Notes under the pieces: model-generated
What the model saw: only the letters and a program-made list of their open reading frames with translations
Told to the model about the DNA's origin: nothing
Databases searched by the model: none
Source of the DNA: Cupriavidus necator A5-1
Lineage (GTDB): Bacteria > Pseudomonadota > Gammaproteobacteria > Burkholderiales > Burkholderiaceae
DNA length: 64,000 bases
Reading direction: 5' to 3'
Assembly: GCF_000744095.1 (NCBI RefSeq)
Contig: NZ_JQLI01000001.1
Coordinates: forward strand, 2,790,001 to 2,854,000
Made by a program: the position numbers and the translations under genes
Shown here: piece by piece, positions 25,279 through 34,193 of the stretch
How positions within the stretch are numbered: the first letter of the stretch is position 1
Layout of the letters: each line of letters opens with the position of its first letter

Positions 25279-26331
25279 CTATCGAGCAGCCTCCGCAAGT
25301 CCTTTCAGCAATGCCTCGTGAAAGGCAACTGGGTCTTGCATCTGCGGCGCATGACCAAGCTCCGGGAACTCGACCAACGTTGCGTTCGGAATCGCCTTCG
25401 CGCCGAACTTCCCCAGTTCCGGATAAAGGCCAATTTTCGCCTTAACCTCGGCCGGGGCCACGTCCTTGGCGATGGCGGTCGTGTCCTTGTCGCCAATCAG
25501 CAGGAGCGTCGGCGCCTTGATGCGCCCCATCTCATAAACCACGGGTTGCGTAAAGATCATGTCGTAGATGAGCGCCGAGTTCCAAGCCACCTGCTGCTTT
25601 CCCGGGTCGCGGTTCATCCCCGCCAGCATCTGAACCCATGGCTCATACTCCGCGCGCCAGCGGCCCACGTAATAGGTCTCTTGCTCATAGCGGCGGATCC
25701 GGTCCGCGCTGGTCGCAAGTTCGCGCTCGTACCACTCGTCAACGGACAACGAAGGTACGCCCTTGGCCTTCCAGTCTTCGAGCCCGATCGGATTGACCAG
25801 CACCAACTGTTGCGTCTGGTCCGGATACATTAGTGCATAGCGCATCGCAAGCATGCCCCCGGTTGAATGCCCCATGACAATAACGCGCCCGATTCCCAGC
25901 GACGCCAGCAAGGCGTGCGTATTCCTGGCTAGTTGCTGGAAGCTGTACTGGTAGCGTGCCGGCTTGGTGGATTTGCAGAAGCCGATCTGGTCCGGCGCGA
26001 TCACGCGATACCCGGCCTCACCCAGGACACGGATAGTTTCCTCCCATGTTGCCGCACAGAAGTTCTTGCCATGCAGCAGCACAACGGTGCTGCCATTGGC
26101 GCGCGGCGGCCTGACGTCCATGTAGGCCATATGCATGGCGTCTCCTTGAGAGGAGAATGCATAGCTCTGGACGGGATGCGGATAGTCGAAGCCCTGGAGC
26201 TCCGGCCCATACGCCGGGCCGTTGCTGTCGCCGACGGTGGGCGTGCCTGCAGGTGCTGCGATGGCTCTGGAGGCAAGAAGAACCGCGAATACCACGAGTG
26301 TGACAAGTTGTGTAAAACGCATGAGATTCAT
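25279..26331 (-). CDS. Secreted alpha/beta hydrolase
   Basis: A 350-residue alpha/beta hydrolase with a signal peptide (MRFTQLVTLVVFAVLLASRAIAA). The nucleophile is Ser156 in GHSTGG. The acid is probably the Asp in LLIGDKDTTA and the base the His in LGHAPQMQDP. The oxyanion-hole region is LLHGKNF. It is likely periplasmic and could be an esterase, lactonase or epoxide-hydrolase-like enzyme. An alternative Met three residues in gives a slightly tighter signal. It is separated by 190 bases from the ring-cleavage operon and need not belong to it. Confidence 0.82.
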   Translation of the reverse strand: MNLMRFTQLVTLVVFAVLLASRAIAAPAGTPTVGDSNGPAYGPELQGFDYPHPVQSYAFSSQGDAMHMAYMDVRPPRANGSTVVLLHGKNFCAATWEETIRVLGEAGYRVIAPDQIGFCKSTKPARYQYSFQQLARNTHALLASLGIGRVIVMGHSTGGMLAMRYALMYPDQTQQLVLVNPIGLEDWKAKGVPSLSVDEWYERELATSADRIRRYEQETYYVGRWRAEYEPWVQMLAGMNRDPGKQQVAWNSALIYDMIFTQPVVYEMGRIKAPTLLLIGDKDTTAIAKDVAPAEVKAKIGLYPELGKFGAKAIPNATLVEFPELGHAPQMQDPVAFHEALLKGLAEAAR

Positions 26332-26520
26332 CGTAACTGGGGTGCCATTCTGGCAGGCACAACGCCAGACGCAGGCCGCGGGAGTGTCCTCAGGCGGATC
26401 CTGCCGAGTGTCTGTCGCGTCTGGCTGGATTCTAGTCCACTAGATCGCCACCACCCCAATCCGGCTACCGCAACTCGCACAATAAGCCTCCTTTGAATGC
26501 TGACCTGACACGCTCCGTGG

Positions 26521-26853
26521 TCAGTGATCCTGTCCGGCATGCGGTCCGGCGTCGTCGTAATCGACCTGGTAGCGGGCTATGCGCAGGTCACCGAGCTCGC
26601 GCTTGACGCGTTGGTGCTCGGGATGGCTGGCGTAGCCCTCGAGTGCGCTGCGCGACTCGAACTCCGAATACAGGACCACGTCGCAGGCGTAGTCGACGCG
26701 GCTCGAGTCGACGCCGATCTCGATATGCCGCAGGCCGGGAATCCTGCCGCGCAGGCCCTCGAAGGCATCCTTGAGCCGTGCGATGGCAGCGCGCTTCTCG
26801 CTTTCACTGTCCCCACGCAGGTTCCACATCACGATATGTTTTACGATGGGCAA
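26521..26853 (-). CDS. Dabb (stress-responsive A/B barrel) domain protein
   Basis: A 110-residue dimeric alpha/beta barrel protein: IVKHIVMWNLRGD at the start, IPGLRHIEIGVD in the middle and DVVLYSEFESRSALEGYASHPEHQRV at the end fit the Dabb family. The start codon is TTG at 26853 with GGAGG 5 nt upstream. Such proteins accompany aromatic-degradation and polyketide-type enzymes, where some act as cyclases or carriers. Here it is the last gene of the dioxygenase operon, so a role on the ring-cleavage substrate or product is plausible but unproven. Confidence 0.75.
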   Translation of the reverse strand: MPIVKHIVMWNLRGDSESEKRAAIARLKDAFEGLRGRIPGLRHIEIGVDSSRVDYACDVVLYSEFESRSALEGYASHPEHQRVKRELGDLRIARYQVDYDDAGPHAGQDH

Positions 26854-26910
26854 AATATCCTCCGCTGGCTGACGCCTGGTTCCTCTTGGTTGCTGTGAAT
26901 GACCGTCGGC

Positions 26911-27213
26911 TCACGCCGCCGGAAAACCCATCTTCTGCGGCCACATATTGTTGAAGGCGTGAATCGAGCTGGTGGCGTAGACCCCGGCGCGCGTGAACGG
27001 CTCTTCAGCGAGCCAGGCGCGCGCGGCGTCGATTGACGCAAAGTCGATCACCAGCAGGCTGCCGACCATGGTTTCGCCGTCCTCGGCCAGCAGCGGGCCG
27101 GCGAAGGCAATCCGGTTCTCCACGGCGCGCAGGTAGACCTTGTGTTCCGGGCGTACGCGCAGGCGCAGTTCGCCCACGCCGGGCTTGTCGATGAGATGAA
27201 ATACGTAAAGCAT
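26911..27213 (-). CDS. YCII family protein (TftG-like)
   Basis: A 100-residue YCII-domain protein. The family pattern RPEHKVYL contains His24, and VIDFAS contains Asp57. These are the positions of the His/Asp pair proposed as catalytic in YCII proteins. TftG of the 2,4,5-T pathway, a YCII enzyme, removes chloride from 5-chlorohydroxyquinol and is encoded beside a hydroxyquinol dioxygenase. The same adjacency is seen here (12 bases downstream of the dioxygenase). A TftG-like role on a substituted hydroxyquinol is an inference. Confidence 0.75.
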   Translation of the reverse strand: MLYVFHLIDKPGVGELRLRVRPEHKVYLRAVENRIAFAGPLLAEDGETMVGSLLVIDFASIDAARAWLAEEPFTRAGVYATSSIHAFNNMWPQKMGFPAA

Positions 27214-27225
27214 GGGCTTGCCTCT

Positions 27226-28107
27226 TTATCGGTTTGCGTGCGTAAGCTGCGCGGGGTTGAGCACGAAGTCGTATTCAAGCGTGTAAAACGGTGTTTCCGA
27301 CTCGCCACCATCGGGCGTCTTGCCTGCTTCGTGCCGGCCCCAGTTGGCCACCAGTGAGGAGCGCACACCGAACACGGCGTCGGAATCCAGGTAGGTGTCG
27401 CCGTCACGGAACACATGGGTGACAAGCGTCTCGTAACCGGGTGCCGAAATCATGAAGTGCAGGTGCGCCGGGCGCCACGGATGCCGTCCCATGGCATCGA
27501 GCATGCGCCCGACCGGGCCGTCGTGCGGGATCGGATAGCACTCCGCCACGATGGACTTGAAGTGGAAGCGCCCCGATGCGTCAGCGTGCAACGTGCCGCG
27601 TCCCTGCGCGCAGGTGCGCCCAGGGTCCTGCACATCGTAGAAGCCCTCGGCATCGGCCTGCCAGACTTCCAGCCTGGCGCCCGGCACGACCTCGCCCGTG
27701 ATGCTCCTGACCTGGCCGCTGACGTAGCAGGGTTCGCCCGCCATGCCGTTGCCCACGTCGGCGCCGAGCTCGTACTCGGGCGCGTCGTCGACATAGAACG
27801 GGCCGAACACCGTGGCCTCGGTACAGCCTTGCGGCATGCGGTGGTTCTGCGCGGTCACCAGCGTGGACAAGCCCAGCGTGTCCGAGAGCAGAATGAACTC
27901 CTGGCGGCTGGGGTTGCAGGTATGGCCCACGTCGGTCAGGAACTGGATGCCCGCAGCCCACTCCTCCTCGGTCAGCCTGATCTCCCTGGCGAAGGCGTGC
28001 AGGTGCTGGATCAGGCTGGTCATGACCTCCTTGAGCCGGCGGTCCTTCATATCGGCATTGCGAGCCAGTACCGCCTGGGTAATGGTCTCTTCATCGAGAT
28101 TGCGCAT
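27226..28107 (-). CDS. Intradiol ring-cleavage dioxygenase, hydroxyquinol 1,2-dioxygenase-like
   Basis: A 293-residue non-heme Fe(III) enzyme that opens catechol-type rings between the two hydroxyls. The iron ligands are Tyr157 (GFYDVQDP), Tyr191 (ECYPIPHDG), His215 and His217 (RPAHLHFM), with the spacing of hydroxyquinol dioxygenases. The N-terminal helical dimer domain (about residues 1-95) and GPFYVDDAP are also typical. Hydroxyquinol would give maleylacetate, but no maleylacetate reductase gene lies in the window. It is part of the amidohydrolase/ABC importer operon. Confidence 0.87.
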   Translation of the reverse strand: MRNLDEETITQAVLARNADMKDRRLKEVMTSLIQHLHAFAREIRLTEEEWAAGIQFLTDVGHTCNPSRQEFILLSDTLGLSTLVTAQNHRMPQGCTEATVFGPFYVDDAPEYELGADVGNGMAGEPCYVSGQVRSITGEVVPGARLEVWQADAEGFYDVQDPGRTCAQGRGTLHADASGRFHFKSIVAECYPIPHDGPVGRMLDAMGRHPWRPAHLHFMISAPGYETLVTHVFRDGDTYLDSDAVFGVRSSLVANWGRHEAGKTPDGGESETPFYTLEYDFVLNPAQLTHANR

Positions 28108-28137
28108 GGTGCGGATTCCTTGATTGCCTGCCAGCCG

Positions 28138-29106
28138 CTACGCCTTGGCGCCGTCTTCCCAGCGCGGGCAGGCGCGCTTTTCCACGGGGATGTCGAGCGG
28201 CTGGTAGTTGGTCTTGTCGATCACCGTGGCCGGCAGCACGATGTCCTGCTTCACCGGCTGCCCGCGCAGCTTGCGGATCGCCGCCATGGTGCCGAGGCAG
28301 CCCTGGGCGAAACCGTTGTAGTCGCCGGTGGCGAGCATGGTGCCGGCCTTGATCGCGTCGATCGCTTCCTTGGTGCCGTTGATGCCGGAGACGAGCGCCT
28401 TGCGGTTGGCCCCCTGCAGCGCCTCGATGGCACCGATCGCCATGGCGTCGTTGGCGGCGAACACCGCGTCGATCTGCGGATACGACTGCATCAGGTTCTC
28501 CATCACCTGCAAGGCCTGCAGACGCTGGTAGTTGGCCGGCTGCGAGGCCAGCAGCTTGACGCCGGGGAAGGCCTTGAGCGCATCCTGCACGCCGCGCACG
28601 CGATCGACATTGGTCAGCGAGCCCTTCACGCCCTCGAGCAGCACCACATTGCCCTTGCCGCCCATGGCCTTGAACAAGTGGCTGGCGGTCTTCAGGCCGA
28701 GTTCGTAGTCGCTGGCGCCGACGAAGGACACGAAGGTGCCGACATCGCTGCGGTCCGTGACGTTGACCACCGGGATATTGGCCGCATTGATCTTCTTCAC
28801 GCCCGGGCCCATCGCCTTGTAGTCCACCGGCACGAACACCACGGCGTCGGCCTTCTTGACGATGACGTCCTCGATCTGGCTCATCTGCTCCGGAATGCTG
28901 TCCGGCTTGGTCGGGATATAGTGCGTGACCTTCGCATTCATGCTTTTGGCCGCCGCGTCAGCGCCCTGGCGCAGCACCTGGAAATAGGGGTTGGTCTGGT
29001 TCTTGGTAAAGACGGCGATCCGTTCGCCGTCGGCATGGGCGGCCGGCATGGCCAGCACGCCAAAGGCCAACATGGCGGCGATCTGCTTCAGGTTACGCGC
29101 TTGCAT
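28138..29106 (-). CDS. Ribose-type ABC transporter substrate-binding protein
   Basis: A 322-residue periplasmic binding protein of the RbsB/peripla_BP_4 family. It has a signal peptide (MQARNLKQIAAMLAFGVLAM, then PAAHADG). The mature start ERIAVFTKNQTNPYFQVLRQGADAA and AVFAANDAMAIGAIEA match the family. AAGGAGAC precedes ATG 29106. Although the family is named for sugars, the genes around it (amidohydrolase, dioxygenase) suggest it binds an aromatic or heterocyclic compound. Confidence 0.88.
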   Translation of the reverse strand: MQARNLKQIAAMLAFGVLAMPAAHADGERIAVFTKNQTNPYFQVLRQGADAAAKSMNAKVTHYIPTKPDSIPEQMSQIEDVIVKKADAVVFVPVDYKAMGPGVKKINAANIPVVNVTDRSDVGTFVSFVGASDYELGLKTASHLFKAMGGKGNVVLLEGVKGSLTNVDRVRGVQDALKAFPGVKLLASQPANYQRLQALQVMENLMQSYPQIDAVFAANDAMAIGAIEALQGANRKALVSGINGTKEAIDAIKAGTMLATGDYNGFAQGCLGTMAAIRKLRGQPVKQDIVLPATVIDKTNYQPLDIPVEKRACPRWEDGAKA

Positions 29107-29170
29107 TGTCTGTCTCCTTGGTCTTGGAATGGCGCCTGCGCGGTCCGCGCCGGCATTGCTGCTGCCTCGC

Positions 29171-30136
29171 TTAGCGGGTGCCGAGCCGGCGGCGCGACAG
29201 GGTGTCGAGGAATACCGCAAGCACCACGATGATCCCGGTGACCAGCGGCTGCCAGTTGGCGCTGACCGTCAGCAGGTTCATGCCGTTGAGCACCAGCGTC
29301 AGGATGATGGCGCCCACCAGCGTGCCGGAAACCCGGCCCACGCCGCCGAACAGCGAGGTGCCGCCGATCAGTACCGCGGCGATAGCCGGCAATGTCAGCG
29401 TCTCGCCGATATCGCCCTCGGCAGAGTTCAGCCGCGCCAGGAACACAAGGCTGGCCAGCCCTGCCATCGCCCCGCTCACCGCATAGACCAGCACCAGCCG
29501 GCGCGTGACCGGCACGCCCGACAGCCTGGCGGCCACGGGGTTGGCGCCGATGGCGTAGATCTCCTGGCCGTAGGTGGTCTTCTGCGACATCGCGGTACCC
29601 GCCACCAGGAACGCCAGCATCAGGAACACCGGGATCGGTACGCCCCACAGGTAGCCGCTGCCGATGGCGCGGAACCCGGGCGCGAAGCCGTGGATGGTGT
29701 CGCCGGCCATGAACCAGTAGGTCAGGCCGTGCAGCACCCACAGCATCCCGTAGGTGGCGATAAAGGGCGGGATGCGCAGCACCGCCACCAGCAGGCCGTT
29801 GCCCAGCCCGATCAGCACGCCGCTGCCCAGGCCGACGCCCACGCCAAGCATGGTCGACCCGGTGGCCTTCATCACGCTCGCTGCCAGGCAGGCCGACATC
29901 GCTACATTGGCCCCAACCGAAAGATCGAGGCCGCCGGTCAGGATCACCAGCGTCAGGCCCGAGGCCAGCAGGAACAGCAGGCTGGCCTGGCGCAGCACAT
30001 TGAGCAGATTGTTCAGCGTCAGGAAGGCATCCGACGCCACCGCCAGCGCCGCGCACAGCAGGCCGAGCGCAAACAGCCGGTAGGCAAAGGAGCGGGCGTC
30101 CGTCGACAACGGGGCCCATGCGGTTAAGGTGCTCAT
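29171..30136 (-). CDS. Ribose-type ABC transporter permease (second)
   Basis: A 321-residue inner-membrane permease of the RbsC/BPD_transp_2 family with about 8-10 helices. It contains ILTGGLDLSVGANVAMSA and YAIGANPVAARLSGVPV, both standard family segments. The start at 30136 overlaps the stop of the upstream permease (ATGA), so the two are translated together and probably form a heterodimer. A longer frame reading back through that gene is a shadow. Confidence 0.88.
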   Translation of the reverse strand: MSTLTAWAPLSTDARSFAYRLFALGLLCAALAVASDAFLTLNNLLNVLRQASLLFLLASGLTLVILTGGLDLSVGANVAMSACLAASVMKATGSTMLGVGVGLGSGVLIGLGNGLLVAVLRIPPFIATYGMLWVLHGLTYWFMAGDTIHGFAPGFRAIGSGYLWGVPIPVFLMLAFLVAGTAMSQKTTYGQEIYAIGANPVAARLSGVPVTRRLVLVYAVSGAMAGLASLVFLARLNSAEGDIGETLTLPAIAAVLIGGTSLFGGVGRVSGTLVGAIILTLVLNGMNLLTVSANWQPLVTGIIVVLAVFLDTLSRRRLGTR

Positions 30137-31122
30137 ACTTTCCCCTTGATGGATTCGATCAGCAGCACCACCAGCACCAGCACGCCAATGGCCGCCACCT
30201 GCACCGAGGACTGCACACCGACCAGGTTCAGGCCGTTGCGCAGCACGCCGACGGCCAGCACGCCAAGCACCGTGCCCGGCAGCCAGCCATTGCCGCGATC
30301 GAAGGTGGTGCCGCCGACCGCCACCGCGGCGATGGCATCGAACTCCAGCCCCATCGCCGCGGTGGGATGGCCGGCGTTCATGCGGGCGGTCAGCAGCAGC
30401 GCGGCAATGCCCGCCATCACGCCGCCCAGCGCGTACACCGTGACCAGCCAGCGGTGGATGCGCACGCCGGCGAACTTGAGCGCCTCGCGGTTGCCGCCGA
30501 GGGCGAACACATAGGCGCCGAAGCGGGTGCGATAGAGCAACCAGTGGAACAGTCCGTAGCACCCCACGGCGATCCATAGCGGAACCGGGATGCCGAGCAG
30601 CTCGCCCGAGTAGAACAGCGGAATGGTGTCGCCGATGCCCACCACGCTCTGGCCATCGGTGACGACCAGCGACAGCCCCTGCGCCACGCCGAGCGTGCCG
30701 AGCGTGGCGACGAAGGGCGGAATCCCCAGGCCGGCCACCAGCGCGCCGTTGAGCACGCCGAACAGCAGCCCGACGCCAAGCGCCGCCCCCAGCGCGAGCA
30801 ACAGCGAGCCGGTCGCCACCATGACCATGGCGAGCGCCACGCCGCACAGCGTGAGCACCGCGCCCATCGACAGGTCCAGCCCTTCCGTCATGATGATCAG
30901 CGTCATCGGCAAGGCGATCAGCAGCAGGATGGTGGACTGCGTGCCGACGTTGAGCAGGTTGGCCACGCTCAGGAAGCCCTGGCCGCTGGTGGCAAAGGCC
31001 AGCGTCAGCAACAGCAGGACCCAGACCGAGCCGGGCAGCTTGCCGAGCGCCGGCATGATTGCCGTCACAAGGGGCTGTGTCCCGACGCGCGGCAGGGCAC
31101 GGGTATCAGGCATATCAGGCAT
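30133..31122 (-). CDS. Ribose-type ABC transporter permease (first)
   Basis: A 329-residue RbsC-like permease. It carries IIMTEGLDLSMGAVLTLCGVAL and FALGGNREALKFAGVRI, the equivalents of the motifs in its partner. Start codons at 31122 and 31113 are both possible; the first overlaps the ATPase stop by 8 nt. Two permeases plus one double-ATPase and one binding protein make a complete importer. Confidence 0.88.
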   Translation of the reverse strand: MPDMPDTRALPRVGTQPLVTAIMPALGKLPGSVWVLLLLTLAFATSGQGFLSVANLLNVGTQSTILLLIALPMTLIIMTEGLDLSMGAVLTLCGVALAMVMVATGSLLLALGAALGVGLLFGVLNGALVAGLGIPPFVATLGTLGVAQGLSLVVTDGQSVVGIGDTIPLFYSGELLGIPVPLWIAVGCYGLFHWLLYRTRFGAYVFALGGNREALKFAGVRIHRWLVTVYALGGVMAGIAALLLTARMNAGHPTAAMGLEFDAIAAVAVGGTTFDRGNGWLPGTVLGVLAVGVLRNGLNLVGVQSSVQVAAIGVLVLVVLLIESIKGKV

Positions 31123-32623
31123 CGTTCATCCCCAGTTGCAAAATGCTTTCCTCGGTCATTTCCGCATGCGAGAGCTGGCCGGCGATGCGGCCTTCACGCA
31201 TGACATAGGTCCGGTCGCAAACGTTGATGATCTCCGGCAGCTCGGAACTGATCAGCAGCACCGCCGCGCCCGCCTTCACCAGGCCATCGATCAGCGCAAA
31301 GATCTCGGCCTTGGCACCCACGTCGATGCCGCGGGTCGGCTCGTCGAAGATAAACAGCCTGGATTCGGCCACCAGCCATTTGCCGATCACGATCTTCTGC
31401 TGGTTGCCGCCCGACAGGAACTGCGCAAGCTGGTCGCCGCCGGGCGTGGCGATGCGCAGGCGGCCGATCTCGCGCGTGGCCAGCATGTCGGCCTTGCCGC
31501 TGCGGTACCAGTGCGCGGGGAAGGCGCGGCGCAGCCCGGCCAGCAGCAGGTTGTCGCGCACGGTGCGGATCAGCGCCAGGCCCTCGGTCTTGCGGCTTTC
31601 CGGAATCAGGGCCGCGCCAAGCGCGCGCGCCTTGTCGGGGCCGCCTTTCATCGGCTTGCCGAAGATGCGGATCTCGCCCTGGCGGATCGGGGCGGCGCCG
31701 AATACGGCCCGGGCCACCTCGCTGCGGCCCGAGCCCACCAGCCCGGCCAGGCCGACGATCTCGCCGGCGTGCACCTGCAGGTCGATGTCGTCGATACCGT
31801 TGTCGGCGCTGACGCCGCTCACCTCCAGCGCCATTTCCCCGACGGGGCCGCCGCGCACACGGGTGTAGCTCATATCGACCTTGCGGCCCACCATGCGTGC
31901 CACCAGTTCGTCGGGCGTGGCTTCGCCCGGCAGGTAGCTGCCGACCTTGCGGCCGTCGCGCATCACGGTGATGCGGTCGCCCAACGCGAACACCTCGGCC
32001 ATGCGGTGGGAGATATAGATCATCGACACCCCCTCGGACTTGAGCTTGCCGATCACCGCGAACAGCTTCTCGGTCTCGCGGTCTGACAGCGCCGCGGTGG
32101 GCTCGTCGAGCACCAGCATGCGGGCGTCCTGCGACAGCGCCTTGGCGATCTCGACCATCTGCTGCTGCGCCACCCCGAGGCGGTGCACGGGCGTATGCGT
32201 GCTCAGGTCCATGCCCAGGATATCGAGCAGGCGGCGCGCCTCGGCATGCATCCGGTCGTGGGCGACCGAGCCTGGCACGCGCCCGCGCGGCTCGCGCCCG
32301 AGGAAGATGTTCTGTGCGATATCCAGGTAAGGCACCAGCGAGAATTCCTGGAAGATCACGGCGATGCCGAGCCGCATCGTATCGGCGGGACTGGCCACGC
32401 TGACGCGCTGGCCCTGGTGGTAGAACTCGCCGGCGTCGGCCACATACACCCCGCACAGCACCTTCATCAGCGATGACTTGCCCGCGCCGTTCTCGCCCAG
32501 CAGCATGTGTACCTCGCCGGGGTAGATCGCGAACGACACATCGTCGAGCGCCTTGACGCCCGGAAAGCCCTTGCAGATGCCGCGCATCTCGAACAGGGGC
32601 GTCACTTCGGTGATCGCGTTCAT
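31115..32623 (-). CDS. Ribose-type ABC transporter ATPase (double ABC domain)
   Basis: A 502-residue RbsA/MglA-type ATPase with two fused ABC domains. Domain 1 has Walker A GENGAGKSS, signature LGVAQQQMVEIAKAL and Walker B MLVLDEPTAAL. Domain 2 has the degenerate Walker A GLVGSGRSEVAR normal for this family, signature LSGGNQQKIVIGKWL and Walker B LFIFDEPTRGIDVG. It powers import by the two permeases encoded just downstream. It lies 12 bases after the amidohydrolase gene. Confidence 0.9.
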   Translation of the reverse strand: MNAITEVTPLFEMRGICKGFPGVKALDDVSFAIYPGEVHMLLGENGAGKSSLMKVLCGVYVADAGEFYHQGQRVSVASPADTMRLGIAVIFQEFSLVPYLDIAQNIFLGREPRGRVPGSVAHDRMHAEARRLLDILGMDLSTHTPVHRLGVAQQQMVEIAKALSQDARMLVLDEPTAALSDRETEKLFAVIGKLKSEGVSMIYISHRMAEVFALGDRITVMRDGRKVGSYLPGEATPDELVARMVGRKVDMSYTRVRGGPVGEMALEVSGVSADNGIDDIDLQVHAGEIVGLAGLVGSGRSEVARAVFGAAPIRQGEIRIFGKPMKGGPDKARALGAALIPESRKTEGLALIRTVRDNLLLAGLRRAFPAHWYRSGKADMLATREIGRLRIATPGGDQLAQFLSGGNQQKIVIGKWLVAESRLFIFDEPTRGIDVGAKAEIFALIDGLVKAGAAVLLISSELPEIINVCDRTYVMREGRIAGQLSHAEMTEESILQLGMNDA

Positions 32624-32635
32624 CAGGGTCTCCTC

Positions 32636-33976
32636 TTATGCGTGGACAGGCGCGCTGAGCAGGCGCTCGCCGGACGCGCGCAGCGCCTCCAGCTTCGCCG
32701 GTAGCCCGTCGACCAGCAGGTGGCCATGGCGCTTGCGAGCCACGCCGCCGACAAACACGCTGTCGATATTGGCCACGCTGGCCTGCATCACCACCGCGCC
32801 GACCGGGTCGTGCAGCGGCATCATGTTGAGCCGGCGCGCGTCGATCAGCACTAGGTCGGCCTGCTTGCCCACGGCAAGCGAGCCGATGCGATCTGCCATG
32901 CCGAGCATGCGCGCGCCGGCCACGGTGATCCACTCCAGCGCCTCGCGGCAGCTCACTTCGTGGCTCGCGGCAATCTCGCCGTGCTGCGCGCGGAAGACAG
33001 CATGGTCCAGCGCGCGCTGCACGCCGAGCGCAACCCGCGCGGCAATGAACATCTCGCCGGACAGGACCGATTCGAGATCCACACCCAGCGAAGGCGCCGC
33101 ACCCAGTTTGCGCAGCCGGCCCGTGATGGGAAAGCCGTGGCCCTGCGTCAGCTCGTTCTCCGGCGTCAGCGAGAAGCTCATGCCCGCGTCGACAAAGCGC
33201 GCAAGTCGCGCGTCGCTCAGGTTGTTGCCGTGCACGATATTGATGTGCGGCCCGAGCAGGCCGGCGGCCTCAAGCCGCTCCCACCCGTCGGGCGTGCGCG
33301 CGGCGCCGCCACCCTGGTGCATGCTGGCCAGCAGGCCGAACTCGCGCGCCAGGGCAAAGTCGTGCAGCGCCACCTCCATGGTGGAATAGTGCGGGCCGAG
33401 TATGGCCAGGCCCAGGCTTACCAGGCTGGAGCCCTGCAGCCGCCGCGCAAGGCGCCCGACCTCGCTGCGCGGATGCGGGGTTTCCCAGAACGGCGCAACG
33501 CCGGGCCTGGGGTCCGGCTTGGGCGAGCCGTGCAGGAAGGCCGCGCGGATGCCCGACTGCTCCAGCGCGTCGAGCGCGGCATCGCTATGGGAGGGGGTGG
33601 GATTGTTGTGGCACCAGTCGACCAGGGTGGTCGTACCGCAGTCGAGCTGGTTCCACGCGCCGACCAGCGTGGCGATATGGATATCTTCCGGAGTAAAGCG
33701 CGTCGCCAGGCCGGCATGCATCCGGCGGAAGTATTCGGTCAGCGTCCAGCCGGCGGCCACGCCGCGCAGCGCGGTCTGCCAGGTGTGCATGTGGGCGTTG
33801 ATGAAGCCGGGCGCCACGATAAAGCCGCGCGCATCGATCTGCGCGGCAGCGGGTGCGTCGATATGCGGCGCGATGGCGGCGATGCGCTCGCCTTCGATCA
33901 GCAGGTCACCAATGAACTCGCCATGGGCGGCCTCCATCGTGACGAGCGTCGCCCCGCGAATGAGGGTACGCGTCAT
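32636..33976 (-). CDS. Amidohydrolase (cytosine deaminase/TrzN/AtzB-like)
   Basis: A 446-residue metal-dependent hydrolase of the amidohydrolase superfamily. The metal site begins with His62/His64 in APGFINAHMHTWQ. Further candidate ligands are in LLASMHQGGG, NIVHGNN and the Asp of SLGVDLESV. Relatives deaminate or dechlorinate heterocycles such as guanine, 8-oxoguanine and s-triazines. It heads an operon with an ABC importer and a ring-cleavage dioxygenase, so it may remove an amino or other group from the imported compound. The substrate is unknown. Confidence 0.85.
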   Translation of the reverse strand: MTRTLIRGATLVTMEAAHGEFIGDLLIEGERIAAIAPHIDAPAAAQIDARGFIVAPGFINAHMHTWQTALRGVAAGWTLTEYFRRMHAGLATRFTPEDIHIATLVGAWNQLDCGTTTLVDWCHNNPTPSHSDAALDALEQSGIRAAFLHGSPKPDPRPGVAPFWETPHPRSEVGRLARRLQGSSLVSLGLAILGPHYSTMEVALHDFALAREFGLLASMHQGGGAARTPDGWERLEAAGLLGPHINIVHGNNLSDARLARFVDAGMSFSLTPENELTQGHGFPITGRLRKLGAAPSLGVDLESVLSGEMFIAARVALGVQRALDHAVFRAQHGEIAASHEVSCREALEWITVAGARMLGMADRIGSLAVGKQADLVLIDARRLNMMPLHDPVGAVVMQASVANIDSVFVGGVARKRHGHLLVDGLPAKLEALRASGERLLSAPVHA

Positions 33977-34065
33977 GCCCTTTGTCTCCTTGGCCTGGCG
34001 GCTGGCCGGGGTGCCGCCGCCTCCGCTTTTTCAGCGTTGTGTACTTGTGCCAGCCGTCACCAGAT

Positions 34066-34077
34066 GCAAACGTTTGC
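34066..34077. promoter_or_regulatory. LacI/PurR-type palindrome GCAAACGTTTGC
   Basis: A perfect 12-bp palindrome with the central CG and AAACGTTT core typical of LacI/GalR-family operators. It is 90 nt upstream of the amidohydrolase operon start and 117 nt upstream of the LysR start. No LacI-family gene is in the window. Confidence 0.5.
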
Positions 34078-34091
34078 GGACAGCATGGGAG

Positions 34092-34105
34092 CCAGTCTAT
34101 ACTGG
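34092..34105. promoter_or_regulatory. CCAGTCTATACTGG near-palindrome upstream of LysR gene
   Basis: Palindromic in all but one pair, with a T-N-A-like core suiting LysR-type sites (central TCTATA). It lies in the LysR/amidohydrolase divergent region, so it could be the LysR autoregulatory site. Confidence 0.35.
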
Positions 34106-34193
34106 CCAAAAATGGAAAAAAACGACGTATCAGGAAATCTTTCTTCCACTTGCCGGGAGAATCTGGCGAGCGGAGAAGGCGCGGAGACAAGGC

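Noticed and set aside
27415..29232. 605-codon plus-strand frame opposite the dioxygenase and binding-protein genes
   Set aside because: Shadow frame; composition (His/Arg/Gly/Val runs) is typical of reverse-complement GC-rich coding DNA.
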